Shown here: piece after piece, positions 1 to 8,640 of the stretch | Layout: each line of letters begins with the position of its first letter | How positions within the stretch are numbered: position 1 is the stretch's first letter | Assembly (NCBI GenBank): GCA_023395255.1 | Contig: JAEWZN010000008.1 | Coordinates: 1-64,000, forward strand | Direction of reading: 5' to 3' | DNA from: Deferribacteres bacterium | Lineage (GTDB): Bacteria > Chrysiogenota > Deferribacteres > Deferribacterales > Geovibrionaceae | Length of the DNA stretch: 64,000 nucleotides | The notes under the pieces: generated by a model | Told to the model about the DNA's origin: nothing | The model's input: only the letters and a program-made list of their open reading frames with translations | Databases searched by the model: none | Made by a program: the position numbers and the translations under genes

Positions 1-5
1 GCTGA

Positions 6-88
6 CGCCGTGCGGAGCGGAGCCGTGTTTATCACGGCGCGAGCGTGTGTCTGAAAACCGCCGCTTAGGTTTCGGCGGTTTCTGAACC
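6..88. repeat. Structured intergenic repeat, copy 1
   Basis: The leading region holds an 18-base motif (7-24) that matches 17 of 18 bases at 6416-6433. It also forms two hairpins: 6-12 pairs with 33-39, and 55-63 pairs with 73-81. The second hairpin is followed by CTGAAC, exactly as at the end of the copy near 6.4-6.57 kb. No coding frame or T-tract fits. It is probably a dispersed structured repeat upstream of the aspartate kinase gene. It may start before the window. Confidence 0.5.
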
Positions 89-153
89 AAGCTTGCTGAA
101 ATCTGACAGGATGTGCAGATTCAGATGTCAATAGAGAGCAAAAGGAGGGTAAA

Positions 154-1368
154 GTGAGCCTTGTAGTGATGAAATTCGGCGGAACGAGTGTGGGTTCCAT
201 CGAACGGATTAAGAATGTTGCCAAAATTATCGCAAAGAAAAAGGATCAGGGGCATGATGTCGTAGTTACATCCTCCGCCATGGCAGGGGAAACGGACAGG
301 CTGATCAACCTCCTGAAGGAAATCGATAAGAACTATGATCTGAGGGAATATGACGCACTTGTTTCCACGGGTGAATCCGCAAGCTGCCCCCTTGTTGCTC
401 AGGCTCTTATCTCAATGGGTTACAAGGCCGTTTCTCTCTCCGGAATTCAGATAGGCCTGGAGACGGACCACGCTCACTCCAAAGCCCGCATAATGAAGAT
501 TGACGGCTCAAGAATCAAAAAAGAGCTTGCCGAAGGCAAGATCTGCATCGTGGCCGGATTTCAGGGCTACAACCCCGTTACCAATGACATAGCAACCCTC
601 GGCAGGGGCGGTTCAGACACCTCCGCCGTTGCGATCGCAGCAGCTATTAAGGCTGATGTATGCGAAATATATACGGATGTTGACGGCATATACACCGGCG
701 ACCCCAGAATAGTGAGAAAAGCCAAAAAACTTGACAAAATCAGCTATGACGAAATGCTGGAACTTGCCTCCCTCGGCGCAAAAGTGCTTCAGTCAAGAAG
801 CGTTGAGTTCGGCATGAACTATAATGTTGACATAATGGTGCTTTCATCCCTTGAAGACAAACCCGGAACTTTGGTTACTAAGGAGGACGACGAAATGGAG
901 CAGGTAGTAGTTAGAGGCGTAGCAAGCGATAAAAATCAGGCGAAAATTACAATAAAAAGTGTACCCGACAGACCCGGCATTGCTGCCACAATTTTCAGCA
1001 GGCTGGCAAAAGAGGCTATCAATGTTGACGTTATAATCCAGAACGTCAGCACGGAAGGAAACACTGATCTTTCCTTCACTGTATCAAAAACCGACCTTAG
1101 CCGTTCGCTCACGGTTTGCAAAGAAACTGCAAAAGAGATAGGAGCGAAGGAGGTTCTGGCGGACGAAGACATCGCAAAAGTTTCAATAGTGGGCGTAGGC
1201 ATGAGAAGCCACGCCGGTGTTGCCGCGAAGATGTTTGAAGTCCTTGCCGCAAACAGCATTAACATTCAGATGATAACCACAAGCGAAATCAAGGTATCAT
1301 GTGTTGTTGATGAAAAATTTGCGGAACTCGCGGTTAGAGTTCTCCACGAGGCTTTTGTAGAGGATTAG
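154..1368 (+). CDS. lysC: Aspartate kinase
   Basis: Aspartate kinase (404 aa) phosphorylates aspartate, the first step towards lysine, threonine, methionine and diaminopimelate. The N-terminus carries the kinase motif KFGGTSVGS (residues about 7-15), and the catalytic domain runs to about residue 245. The last 140 residues hold two ACT domains (the first near [15 protein letters not shown]), the usual site of feedback inhibition by lysine or threonine. The start is a GTG at 154 with AAAGGAGG just upstream. The stop is one base from the next gene's ATG, so it is co-transcribed with citramalate synthase. Length and motifs are normal for the monofunctional class. Confidence 0.96.
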   Translation: MSLVVMKFGGTSVGSIERIKNVAKIIAKKKDQGHDVVVTSSAMAGETDRLINLLKEIDKNYDLREYDALVSTGESASCPLVAQALISMGYKAVSLSGIQIGLETDHAHSKARIMKIDGSRIKKELAEGKICIVAGFQGYNPVTNDIATLGRGGSDTSAVAIAAAIKADVCEIYTDVDGIYTGDPRIVRKAKKLDKISYDEMLELASLGAKVLQSRSVEFGMNYNVDIMVLSSLEDKPGTLVTKEDDEMEQVVVRGVASDKNQAKITIKSVPDRPGIAATIFSRLAKEAINVDVIIQNVSTEGNTDLSFTVSKTDLSRSLTVCKETAKEIGAKEVLADEDIAKVSIVGVGMRSHAGVAAKMFEVLAANSINIQMITTSEIKVSCVVDEKFAELAVRVLHEAFVED

Positions 1369-1369
1369 A

Positions 1370-2947
1370 ATGACTAAAGTCGATATATATGACACCCTCC
1401 TGAGGGACGGAACTCAGGCTGAGGATGTCAATTTCACGGTAAAGGATAAGGTAAGGCTCGCAGAGACTTTCTGCGATTTCGGAATACGTTTCATAGAAGG
1501 GGGTTGGCCCGGTTCCAACCCCAGAGATATTGAGTTTTTTAAGGCTATCAAAAGCTCTTCCGCGCCCATTGACAATATTGCCGCATTCGGCAGCACCAGA
1601 AGGGCAAAGAGAAGCTGTGAGACCGATGAAAACCTCCAGGCTCTCCTTGAAGCGGAGGTTCCGAACCTCACTATTTTCGGCAAAACATGGGATCTCCATG
1701 TAAGGGAAGCACTTAAGCTCTCCCTTGAGGAAAACCTTGACCTTATCCACAGCTCCGTGAGCTATCTCAAGAGCAAGGTGGACAGGGTTTTTTATGATGC
1801 GGAGCATTTCTTTGACGGCTACAAGGCCAACAGGGAATACGCCATAAAAACCCTTCTCGCCGCGAAGGACGCTGGCGCTGACTGCCTTGTTCTCTGTGAT
1901 ACCAACGGCGGTACGCTGCCGGACAGTCTGGTTGAGATAATCGAGGACGTGAAAAAACACGTAGGCGCTTATCCGCTGGGAATACACTGCCATAATGACA
2001 GTGACTGCGCAGTTGCCAACTCCACACTTGCGGTGAAGCACGGCATTACGCAGGTTCAGGGAACAATGAACGGTTACGGAGAGAGATGCGGAAACGCCAA
2101 CCTCGCATCCGTGATCCCCAACTTGCAGCTTAAATACGGTTTTGAGTGCGTTCCGGCGGCAAACCTGAAAAAACTCAGGGTGCTTTCCCGTCTGGTAAAC
2201 GAACTCGGCAACCTTAAGCACAACATCCATCAGCCTTATGTAGGGCGTTCGGCTTTCGCTCACAAGGGCGGGGTGCATGTAAGCGCGATTATGAAAAACT
2301 CTCGCACTTATGAGCACATAGAGCCGGAACTCGTGGGCAACACCCAGCGTGTTCTGGTTTCCGACCTTTCGGGCAAGAGCAACCTCATCTATAAGGCAAA
2401 GGATTTCGGTCTGGATATTGACAGCAATGATCCGGCCATAACCGAAGTGGTGGAAAAACTGAAAGAGCTTGAGAACAAAGGCTTCCAGTACGAAGGGGCA
2501 GAAGCCTCCTTTGAACTGCTTATGCGCAAGGCTATGGGCAGGTTTGAGCCCTTCTTTGACTCTATGAGCTTCAGGGTTATTGATGAAATGAAGGACAACG
2601 ATGACAGCTCAGCGGCGGAAGCAACTGTTATGATCGAGGTTCAGGGCGAAACGGAACACACCGCGGCATCAGGCAACGGCCCCGTTAACGCGCTGGACAA
2701 CGCCATAAGAAAGGCTCTCTCCAGATTTTATCCTAACTTAAACAGCATGACTCTGGTGGATTACAAAGTGCGCATCCTCACAGCGGGAACAGGCACTCAG
2801 GCGCTGACAAGGGTTCTTATCGAATCCAAGGACGAGCGTGACACATGGGGTACAGTCGGCGTGGCTCACAACATTATTGAGGCGAGCTATCAGGCGCTGA
2901 TCGACTCCATCGAGTATAAACTCCTGAAAGACAGGGAGAATGTGTAA
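1370..2947 (+). CDS. cimA: (R)-citramalate synthase
   Basis: Condenses pyruvate and acetyl-CoA to (R)-citramalate, opening the threonine-independent route to isoleucine. The 525-aa protein belongs to the LeuA-like DRE-TIM family. It starts with the motif DTLLRDGTQ (residues 8-16), contains the GIHCHND and HKGGVHV metal and substrate motifs, and ends in a LeuA dimer-type regulatory domain from about residue 390. This arrangement, together with the opening [12 protein letters not shown], fits the long CimA class rather than isopropylmalate synthase or homocitrate synthase. It follows lysC by one base, so the pair forms a small amino-acid operon that ends at the hairpin at 3025-3086. Confidence 0.93.
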   Translation: MTKVDIYDTLLRDGTQAEDVNFTVKDKVRLAETFCDFGIRFIEGGWPGSNPRDIEFFKAIKSSSAPIDNIAAFGSTRRAKRSCETDENLQALLEAEVPNLTIFGKTWDLHVREALKLSLEENLDLIHSSVSYLKSKVDRVFYDAEHFFDGYKANREYAIKTLLAAKDAGADCLVLCDTNGGTLPDSLVEIIEDVKKHVGAYPLGIHCHNDSDCAVANSTLAVKHGITQVQGTMNGYGERCGNANLASVIPNLQLKYGFECVPAANLKKLRVLSRLVNELGNLKHNIHQPYVGRSAFAHKGGVHVSAIMKNSRTYEHIEPELVGNTQRVLVSDLSGKSNLIYKAKDFGLDIDSNDPAITEVVEKLKELENKGFQYEGAEASFELLMRKAMGRFEPFFDSMSFRVIDEMKDNDDSSAAEATVMIEVQGETEHTAASGNGPVNALDNAIRKALSRFYPNLNSMTLVDYKVRILTAGTGTQALTRVLIESKDERDTWGTVGVAHNIIEASYQALIDSIEYKLLKDRENV

Positions 2948-2952
2948 AACAC

Positions 2953-2980
2953 TTGAAACTTGAATTTTTTGCTGTATAAT
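2953..2980 (+). promoter_or_regulatory. Sigma-70-type promoter for a short transcript
   Basis: TTGAAA at 2953-2958 and a consensus TATAAT at 2975-2980 are separated by 16 bases, six bases after the cimA stop. Transcription would begin near 2987 and meet the strong terminator at 3025-3086, giving an RNA of about 100 nt. Confidence 0.6.
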
Positions 2981-2986
2981 AGGGTT

Positions 2987-3087
2987 GTTAAGTTAGTAAC
3001 AAGTAAAAGTTAAATAGAATCTTGCCCGGCTATCTCTATGCTTTATCCCTCCTCCCCCCTTAAAGCATATAGCCGGGATTTTTTTTA
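2987..3087 (+). ncRNA. Candidate small RNA with C-rich terminator loop
   Basis: A near-consensus promoter is followed by about 100 nt with no credible open frame and then a strong intrinsic terminator. The 5' end can form a small hairpin (2985-2990 with 2997-3002). The terminator stem carries a 15-base pyrimidine loop (3046-3060) containing CCUCC, which is complementary to Shine-Dalgarno sequences. Such loops are typical of base-pairing regulatory RNAs in several phyla. The alternative is an attenuated leader for the phasin-like/UbiB genes. There is no family match that I recognise. Confidence 0.4.
3025..3086 (+). terminator. Intrinsic terminator after cimA and the candidate sRNA
   Basis: Outer stem 3025-3033 pairs with 3069-3077. 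Inner stem 3038-3045 pairs with 3061-3068. The loop is 3046-3060, and eight T follow at 3079-3086. Confidence 0.85.
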
Positions 3088-3181
3088 TCCTTTATCAATC
3101 AATCCGTGGCAATTTACTCTCTCAGGGTGTATTTTGTTATCATATGACAATTCAGTGTGCTTTAACTTAAGGAGGCTTTCC

Positions 3182-3460
3182 ATGGACGAAATCAAAGACT
3201 TTTTTTACGCAGGTCTGGGGGCTGCACTCACCGCCAAGGAAAAGATGGAAAAGGAACTTGAGGAACTGAAAGAGAAAGGCAAGGGCGGAAAGGAAGAATT
3301 TAAGCAGAAATATGAAGAGGCGAAGGCAAAAGCCAAGTCTTTTGAAGATGAGTTTGATAAAAAGCTGAAAGAAAAGATAAAAAAAATACTTTCCGAACTT
3401 GGCGTAGCCACAAAAGAGGATCTGGAAGAGCTGAAAAAGCTTATTGAAGAGAAAAAATAA
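3182..3460 (+). CDS. Phasin-like coiled-coil protein
   Basis: A 92-aa protein, highly charged and almost wholly helical: a short amphipathic start (MDEIKDFFYAGLGAALTAKEK), a long Lys/Glu coiled coil, and a C-terminal segment (LGVATKEDLEELKKLIEEK) typical of the polyhydroxyalkanoate-regulator/phasin-like family (COG3937). The ATG at 3182 is chosen because AAGGAGG lies seven bases before it; an in-frame ATG at 3038 falls inside the terminator. It abuts the UbiB-family gene with no spacing, so the two are likely translated together. A role as granule surface protein or UbiB partner is inference. Confidence 0.75.
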   Translation: MDEIKDFFYAGLGAALTAKEKMEKELEELKEKGKGGKEEFKQKYEEAKAKAKSFEDEFDKKLKEKIKKILSELGVATKEDLEELKKLIEEKK

Positions 3461-5020
3461 GTGAGATCATCTTTTTTCAGCCTGTACTCCCCGGTGAGAA
3501 TTTACCGTGTTTTCATGGTGCTTCTCACCGTTTTTCTGATCATTAAGGACAGAAAAAGCTTTTTGCTGATGAAACCTCTTAACCCTGTGAGGCTTAAGCA
3601 GTATATCTATGCCCTCGGAGCCAGTTTCATTAAGCTTGCTCAGGTTCTGGCCACCAGAGCGGATTTCTTCACGGAGGACTACCTAGAAGAGCTTAAAGAT
3701 CTGCATGACGACATTCCGAAAATGAGCAAGAGCGATTTTGACGCTGTTTACAGGCGCGCTTTCGGTGATAATAAGCACTTTGTCACCTTTCTGGAAACCC
3801 CGATCGCCAGCGCCTCCATAGGGCAGGTGCACCACGCTGTGCTTATGGACGGAACGGAAGTGGCCGTTAAGCTGAGAAGGCTGAATATCGAGAAGGTAGT
3901 TAATGCTGACATACGAATACTGAGTTTCTTCAACGGGCTTTTCAAGCCGCTGTTCTCTGAATATACAAAAAACTCTGTGGAAGCGGTGATAGCTGAATTT
4001 ACAGACATGATCCGCAAAGAGGTGGATCTCTATACTGAGCTTCTCAACCTCAAGAAATTCATAGCCATTTATCCGGACAGCGGCATAAGGTTTCCGACCC
4101 CATATGAAAAATACTGCTCATCCGATGCCCTTGTCATGAGCTTTGAACACGGCTACCGATTTGATGACAGAAAGGTTCTCACCCGTCTGAATATCAGCAT
4201 AAAGGATATTATGGGTAAGCTGATATATTTCTATACCCAGCAGATGCTTGTGAAAGGTTTTTTCCATGCTGATCCGCACCCCGGCAACCTGCTTGTCACC
4301 GCGGAAGGGGAGCTTATTCTCCTTGATTTCGGCATGGTGAAAAGGATCAGCGAATACACGAGACGCTCAATAATAGAGCTTATCAAATCAGCCAACGAGA
4401 GAGACTTTGAGACCTATGTCCGTGCCTGCAAGAAACTGGGCATAGTCGCGGCGGATGCCCCTGATGCTCTGCTCCAGGAAGCCGCGGAGAGGATGTTTGA
4501 TATTTTCTCTGACGAAACTCTGGATGCCAAAAGCATGCAGGTTCTGGCTTTTGAGGTGCTTAATACAGTGAAGACAATGCCCTTTAAGCTCCCGCAGGAG
4601 GCAATATATATTATGCGGGTAAGCTCCATAATAGAAGGACTCGGAACCACGTATATAAGCAACTTCAACGGGATAAAGGATATTCTCCCCATTCTTAAAG
4701 AGAACCTTCCGCGGGCGTTGGGGCTGGATGGAAGGATGTTTGATCAGATCAAGGGCGAGGTTATGGAAATCCCCATGACCTACAGGAAGATCAAAAAAAT
4801 CATCAACAGCATGAGCGATGATTCTCTGGAAATAAAGCTTTCGCGGGAGAGCATAGACTACATAAGGGAACGCTCACGGATATATTACCGTCCCCTCGCA
4901 TACGGCATTCTCACAATGATAACGGGATTTTTCATAGTATTCCTCGGCTTTGAGCACAGCCCGCTCATAGGCAGTATAGTCTTCGGAGCGGGTTTGATTA
5001 AGGTTATTTTTACAATCTAG
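3461..5020 (+). CDS. UbiB/AarF (ABC1) family atypical kinase
   Basis: A 519-aa member of the ABC1/ADCK/UbiB family, membrane-associated ATPases needed for lipid or quinone metabolism. Visible motifs are the N-terminal K-x-x-Q signature (here KLAQ, residues 58-61, where KxGQ is usual), the Ala/Ser-rich nucleotide loop (IASASIGQVH), AVKLRR with the invariant lysine, HADPHPGNLL (catalytic loop) and LDFGM (metal-binding). Two hydrophobic helices end the protein, as in bacterial UbiB. It starts at GTG 3461, directly after the phasin-like stop. Genes for quinone synthesis are not adjacent. Confidence 0.9.
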   Translation: MRSSFFSLYSPVRIYRVFMVLLTVFLIIKDRKSFLLMKPLNPVRLKQYIYALGASFIKLAQVLATRADFFTEDYLEELKDLHDDIPKMSKSDFDAVYRRAFGDNKHFVTFLETPIASASIGQVHHAVLMDGTEVAVKLRRLNIEKVVNADIRILSFFNGLFKPLFSEYTKNSVEAVIAEFTDMIRKEVDLYTELLNLKKFIAIYPDSGIRFPTPYEKYCSSDALVMSFEHGYRFDDRKVLTRLNISIKDIMGKLIYFYTQQMLVKGFFHADPHPGNLLVTAEGELILLDFGMVKRISEYTRRSIIELIKSANERDFETYVRACKKLGIVAADAPDALLQEAAERMFDIFSDETLDAKSMQVLAFEVLNTVKTMPFKLPQEAIYIMRVSSIIEGLGTTYISNFNGIKDILPILKENLPRALGLDGRMFDQIKGEVMEIPMTYRKIKKIINSMSDDSLEIKLSRESIDYIRERSRIYYRPLAYGILTMITGFFIVFLGFEHSPLIGSIVFGAGLIKVIFTI

Positions 5021-5051
5021 ACTCCCTTTGCCTTTCTTTACAACAGCCTTC

Positions 5052-5079
5052 TTGCAATAAGAGAACACTGTGCTATAAT
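5052..5079 (+). promoter_or_regulatory. Sigma-70-type promoter
   Basis: TTGCAA (5052-5057) and TATAAT (5074-5079) with a 16-base spacer, about 70 bases before the small gene at 5148. Confidence 0.5.
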
Positions 5080-5147
5080 GTGAGCTATAAGCGCTTTTCT
5101 GATGCGTTAGTTTTGTGCGGGTTTTTATGCAGTGCTGCGGTGAGGGT

Positions 5148-5420
5148 ATGGAACAGAACGATGTTTTTGAGAGATTGAAATCAGCCGTTATAAAAGCTCA
5201 GAACGAGCTTGACCTGCCGGATCACATTGCGGATTCTGTTATGGAGATAGCCTCCAGACCTACTTTTTTCGCCTCAAAAGCAAAAATAGTGGGAGACCTT
5301 GCTGAGATGGTGCTGGATTATCACACATATGCGGAAGCTTGCTGTGAGAGGTTGGGTGCATCTGCCAGCGATATTCAGTACGTTGTCGGCTACATCAAAT
5401 CAAGCGTGAAGGGGAGCTAA
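5148..5420 (+). CDS. Small conserved-looking protein of unknown function
   Basis: A 90-aa protein I do not recognise. It is mostly helical, starts MEQNDVFERLKSAVIKAQ, and has three Cys (two adjacent in EACCERLG). No membrane segment or signal peptide is visible. The ATG at 5148 is preferred because GTGAGGG lies just before it; GTG 5115 or ATG 5127 would add up to 11 residues. A promoter lies at 5052-5079. The stop overlaps the stop of the convergent MBL-fold gene by four bases. Confidence 0.55.
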   Translation: MEQNDVFERLKSAVIKAQNELDLPDHIADSVMEIASRPTFFASKAKIVGDLAEMVLDYHTYAEACCERLGASASDIQYVVGYIKSSVKGS

Positions 5421-6241
5421 ACAAGGCGTTTCAGACCTGCCTTGGTCATATGCACACTGCTTCCCAGAGTGCTTTTGATTGTCATGAACGCGTCAATCCC
5501 GGTGCAGTGCCCTGTCAGCAGGTTGGATATGTTTTTCTGCTCCAGATAATCCGCCACCTGCGATGTCTGTGATTCATCAGCCCTGAAAAGGTGAAATCCG
5601 CCTATAAGAGAGCGTATTTTATAGTCAGGAAACAGTCTTTCCGTATGTTCGATTATATTCATTATTCCGCAGTGGGAGCAGCCTGTGACCACAACAAGGC
5701 TTTCATCATCTATTATTACAAGGAAAATCTCATCATTAAAAGGATCTTTCACACAGCCCGCGGGAGTCTGGACATATAGGTTCTCATCGGCTGAAAAATC
5801 GGTGTACCGGGGAATTTCGCCGCAAAGGAATATGTTTTCGGCTATCTCCGTTTTACCCTTAACTTTTGTAAGGGAGTAGAGGTTTCCGAGGTTATTTTCA
5901 TCAGTGTCCAGTCCGATGAAACTGAACGTGCCATCGGGATTTTTCTTCATATGCCCGGCAAATATGTTTTCATGGACATAGAGCCTGTCTGCAAGGGCAA
6001 CACCGTTTTTAAGGGCTTCGGTGAGGCCTCCTGTGTGATCATAATGCCCGTGGGTAATGACGGCTATGTCAAACCTGTTATTGAAGCCCAGAGCAGACAG
6101 ATTGTTTTTAAGCGCCATCCCCTGACCTGTGTCCAGCAGAATGCTGAGCTTCTCTGTTTCCAGTACGCAGGAAAATCCGTGTTCGGCGCACAGGCTGAGT
6201 GAATCTGTATAGTTGTCTGCAACCACTGTAAGTTTTATCAT
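5417..6241 (-). CDS. MBL-fold metallohydrolase
   Basis: A 274-aa metallo-beta-lactamase-fold protein. The metal motif HGHYDHTGG lies near residue 64. Downstream are GCSHCGIMN and GGFHLF, with a late HCTG histidine. This arrangement matches the COG1237 group (7,8-dihydropterin-6-yl-methyl-4-(beta-D-ribofuranosyl)aminobenzene-5'-phosphate synthase-like), whose bacterial members have no settled substrate. It is cytoplasmic with no signal peptide, convergent with the small gene at 5148 and monocistronic. The fold is certain; the reaction is not. Confidence 0.85.
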   Translation of the reverse strand: MIKLTVVADNYTDSLSLCAEHGFSCVLETEKLSILLDTGQGMALKNNLSALGFNNRFDIAVITHGHYDHTGGLTEALKNGVALADRLYVHENIFAGHMKKNPDGTFSFIGLDTDENNLGNLYSLTKVKGKTEIAENIFLCGEIPRYTDFSADENLYVQTPAGCVKDPFNDEIFLVIIDDESLVVVTGCSHCGIMNIIEHTERLFPDYKIRSLIGGFHLFRADESQTSQVADYLEQKNISNLLTGHCTGIDAFMTIKSTLGSSVHMTKAGLKRLV

Positions 6242-6289
6242 ATTTTACTATAGCTGATTTTTGAAGAAGATAGAAGAGGAAGGGATTCT

Positions 6290-6405
6290 TCGGCCAAAGC
6301 CTCAGAATGACGCATTGCTATGTCACTGCAACGAAGCAGTTCTTGAATATACTGAGAGATTGCTTCACTCCTGCGGAGTTCGCAATGACGCAACCATTCC
6401 CAAGG
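6290..6405. repeat. REP-like palindromic element (CAATGACG type)
   Basis: Two related units lie here: AATGACGCATTGC followed by CACTGCAACGAAGCAG, and GATTGCTTCACTCCTGCGG followed by TTCGCAATGACGC. They belong to the common class of short intergenic palindromes built on GCAATGACG and its complement. A partial relative lies at 15465-15515. No coding potential is evident. Confidence 0.45.
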
Positions 6406-6413
6406 AGGGGAAT

Positions 6414-6573
6414 GCGCCGTGCGAAGCGGAGCCTATAAACAGGCACATGGATGTGCCCGTGGAGCGCGTACCGCAGCGAATGCGAGGAACGCAAGCGTAA
6501 CCAGAGCAGCAAGCGGTTTTACCGCGCAGGCTGCGAGTGAAGAAAAACTGCATGGATGCAGGTTTTTCTGAAC
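6414..6573. repeat. Structured intergenic repeat, copy 2
   Basis: The 18-base motif at 6416-6433 matches 7-24 with one difference. It is followed by a perfect hairpin (6442-6448 with 6451-6457), a GCGG/CCGC hairpin near 6511-6524, and a final stem (6543-6553 with 6556-6567) ending in CTGAAC as in copy 1. Stem sequences differ between the copies while pairing is kept. With the REP-like element it fills the gap between the MBL gene and glnA. Confidence 0.5.
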
Positions 6574-6577
6574 TATT

Positions 6578-6610
6578 ATAAAAAAAGAGCGCCCCGAAAA
6601 CAGGGCGCCC
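6578..6610 (-). terminator. Intrinsic terminator of glnA
   Basis: On the minus strand a GGCGCCC/GGGGCGC hairpin (6588-6610) is followed by a T-tract (6580-6587). It lies about 30 bases after the glnA stop. Confidence 0.85.
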
Positions 6611-6638
6611 CGTGAAAAGTCTTGCGGAAGTTGACTTT

Positions 6639-8048
6639 TTACGCGTCGTAGTACAGGAAGAATTCGTGGGGGTGGGGTCTGCTGTTAACAGCAGTGATTT
6701 CTTCCCTTTTCCATTCGATCCATGAGGAGATAACGTCTTCAGTGAAAACATCTCCTTTAAGAAGGAATTCGTGATCTTTTTCAAGTGCGTCAAGCGCTTC
6801 GCCGAGAGATGCGGGCATCTGGGGAATAGCTGAAAGCTCGATAGGATCAAGGTCATAAAGGTTTTTATCCATGGGCTCGCCCGGATCGATTTTGTTCTGT
6901 ATGCCGTCCAGACCTGCAAGAAGCATTACTGTGAATGCGAGGTAGGGATTGCATGTGGGGTCGGGGAAGCGTACTTCGATCCTTTTTGCTTTGGGAGAAG
7001 CGGAGTACATGGGTATTCTTATGGAAGCTGATCTGTTTCTTGAAGAGTAAGCAAGGCTTACAGGAGCTTCAAATCCGGGAACAAGACGTTTGTAGGAGTT
7101 TGTTCCGGGGTTGGTGAAAGCAGCTATAGCTTTGGCGTGTTTAATGATACCGCCTATGTAGTACAGACCCATTTCGCTGAGGCCTGCGTAAGAATCGCCG
7201 GCGAAGAGGGGTTTACCGTCTTTCCAGAGTGACTGGTGGCAGTGCATGCCTGAACCGTTGTCTCCGTAGAGGGGTTTGGGCATGAATGTAGCTGTTTTGC
7301 CGTACTGACGGGCAACGTTTTTAACTACATATTTGTATTTCATGAGCATGTCAGCCATTTCAACCATGGTAGAGAACTTCATATCGATTTCACACTGGCC
7401 GCCTGTTGCAACTTCGTGGTGGCTGTTTTCGATAGTGAGGCCGAGTTCTTCCATTTTCAGAACCATTTCGGCTCTGAGGTTTGCAAGGGTGTCAGTGGGC
7501 TGGCAGGGGAAGTAGCCTTCTTTCGGTCTAACTTTGTAGCCAAGGTTATTGCCTTCGTCTCTTCCTGAGTTCCAGTCGCCTTCATCAGAGTCGATGAAGT
7601 AGAAGCCTTCATTTTTGCCGGAAGAATACTGAATGTTGTCGAATACGAAAAATTCAGCTTCGGGTCCGAAGTATGAAGTGTCGGCTATGCCTGTGCCTTT
7701 AAGGTAGTTTATTGCCTTAATGGCGATGTTTCTGGGGTCTCTGGTGTAACGTTCTTTGCTGATGGGATCGAAAACGTTGCATGTTACAACCATAGTGGGA
7801 ATATCCATAAACGGATCTATGAAAGCGGTTGAGGCATCAGGAAGCAGAATCATATCACTGTTGTTGATGGCCTGCCATCCTCTGATACTTGAACCGTCAA
7901 ATCCGAGACCTTCTTCGAAGAAGTCTTCTGTGAACTGGTGGCTGGGGATGGTAGTGTGCTGCCACGTTCCGAGGAAATCGCAGAATCTGATGTCGATCAG
8001 TCTGATCTCCTGCTCTTTAATTACTTTAAGCAATTCCTTAGCTGTCAT
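6639..8048 (-). CDS. glnA: Glutamine synthetase, type I
   Basis: ATP-dependent synthesis of glutamine from glutamate and ammonium; the main ammonium assimilation enzyme. The 469-aa length and motifs are those of GS type I: LGFDGSSI near residue 48, [14 protein letters not shown] (207-220) with metal-binding residues, [12 protein letters not shown] (ATP-binding region, about 258-269), and NRSASIRIP. The NLYDL segment places Tyr398 at the usual adenylylation position, so this looks like the beta, adenylylatable type. The ATG at 8048 has TAGGAGG before it. It is the second gene of the glnB-glnA operon under the sigma-54 promoter at 8449-8464, with its own terminator. Confidence 0.97.
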   Translation of the reverse strand: MTAKELLKVIKEQEIRLIDIRFCDFLGTWQHTTIPSHQFTEDFFEEGLGFDGSSIRGWQAINNSDMILLPDASTAFIDPFMDIPTMVVTCNVFDPISKERYTRDPRNIAIKAINYLKGTGIADTSYFGPEAEFFVFDNIQYSSGKNEGFYFIDSDEGDWNSGRDEGNNLGYKVRPKEGYFPCQPTDTLANLRAEMVLKMEELGLTIENSHHEVATGGQCEIDMKFSTMVEMADMLMKYKYVVKNVARQYGKTATFMPKPLYGDNGSGMHCHQSLWKDGKPLFAGDSYAGLSEMGLYYIGGIIKHAKAIAAFTNPGTNSYKRLVPGFEAPVSLAYSSRNRSASIRIPMYSASPKAKRIEVRFPDPTCNPYLAFTVMLLAGLDGIQNKIDPGEPMDKNLYDLDPIELSAIPQMPASLGEALDALEKDHEFLLKGDVFTEDVISSWIEWKREEITAVNSRPHPHEFFLYYDA

Positions 8049-8084
8049 GTTGCCTCCTAAATTCTATGGAAGAGAATCCCTTGA

Positions 8085-8444
<360 letters not shown>

Positions 8445-8448
8445 TTAA

Positions 8449-8464
8449 AGCAATTGCAGTGCCA
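8449..8464 (-). promoter_or_regulatory. Sigma-54 promoter of glnBA
   Basis: The minus strand reads TGGCACTGCAATTGCT, a perfect -24/-12 element (TGGCAC, 5 bases, TTGCT), 26 bases before the glnB start. A partial dyad GGTGCA...TGCA (8467-8481 on plus) lies immediately upstream and could be an NtrC half-site pair, although it is unusually close to the -24 box. The rest of the 8430-8640 gap shows nothing firm. Confidence 0.85.
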
Positions 8465-8640
8465 AAAGGTGCAGAGCGCCTGCATTTATTTCTTTTTGTA
8501 AGGTTTCAGACAAAATGAGCCTTGCTGGTCTCGGTTTGCGAGGGAAGAGTGTTTTTGAAAATCTCCCTCAATCACTCATAAAAAAGCACTTTTAAGCTGC
8601 TGAACAGGTTAGAAGCGGTTAAAAACTGACCAAGAAGTGA

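Noticed and set aside
1..153. Lysine riboswitch upstream of lysC
   Set aside because: The leader is only repeat-like stems and a small 100-105/116-121 hairpin; the multi-helix lysine riboswitch core is not visible.
1334..2317. Minus-strand open frame of 327 codons opposite cimA
   Set aside because: cimA is certain by motifs over the same span, and the antisense product shows no recognisable family pattern.
3038..3181. Upstream extension of the phasin-like gene to an ATG at 3038
   Set aside because: The extra codons lie in the terminator hairpin; AAGGAGG supports the ATG at 3182.
6365..6919. Minus-strand open frame of 184 codons overlapping the end of glnA and the repeats
   Set aside because: It runs through the glnA terminator and intergenic repeats in another frame, and the product has no domain pattern.
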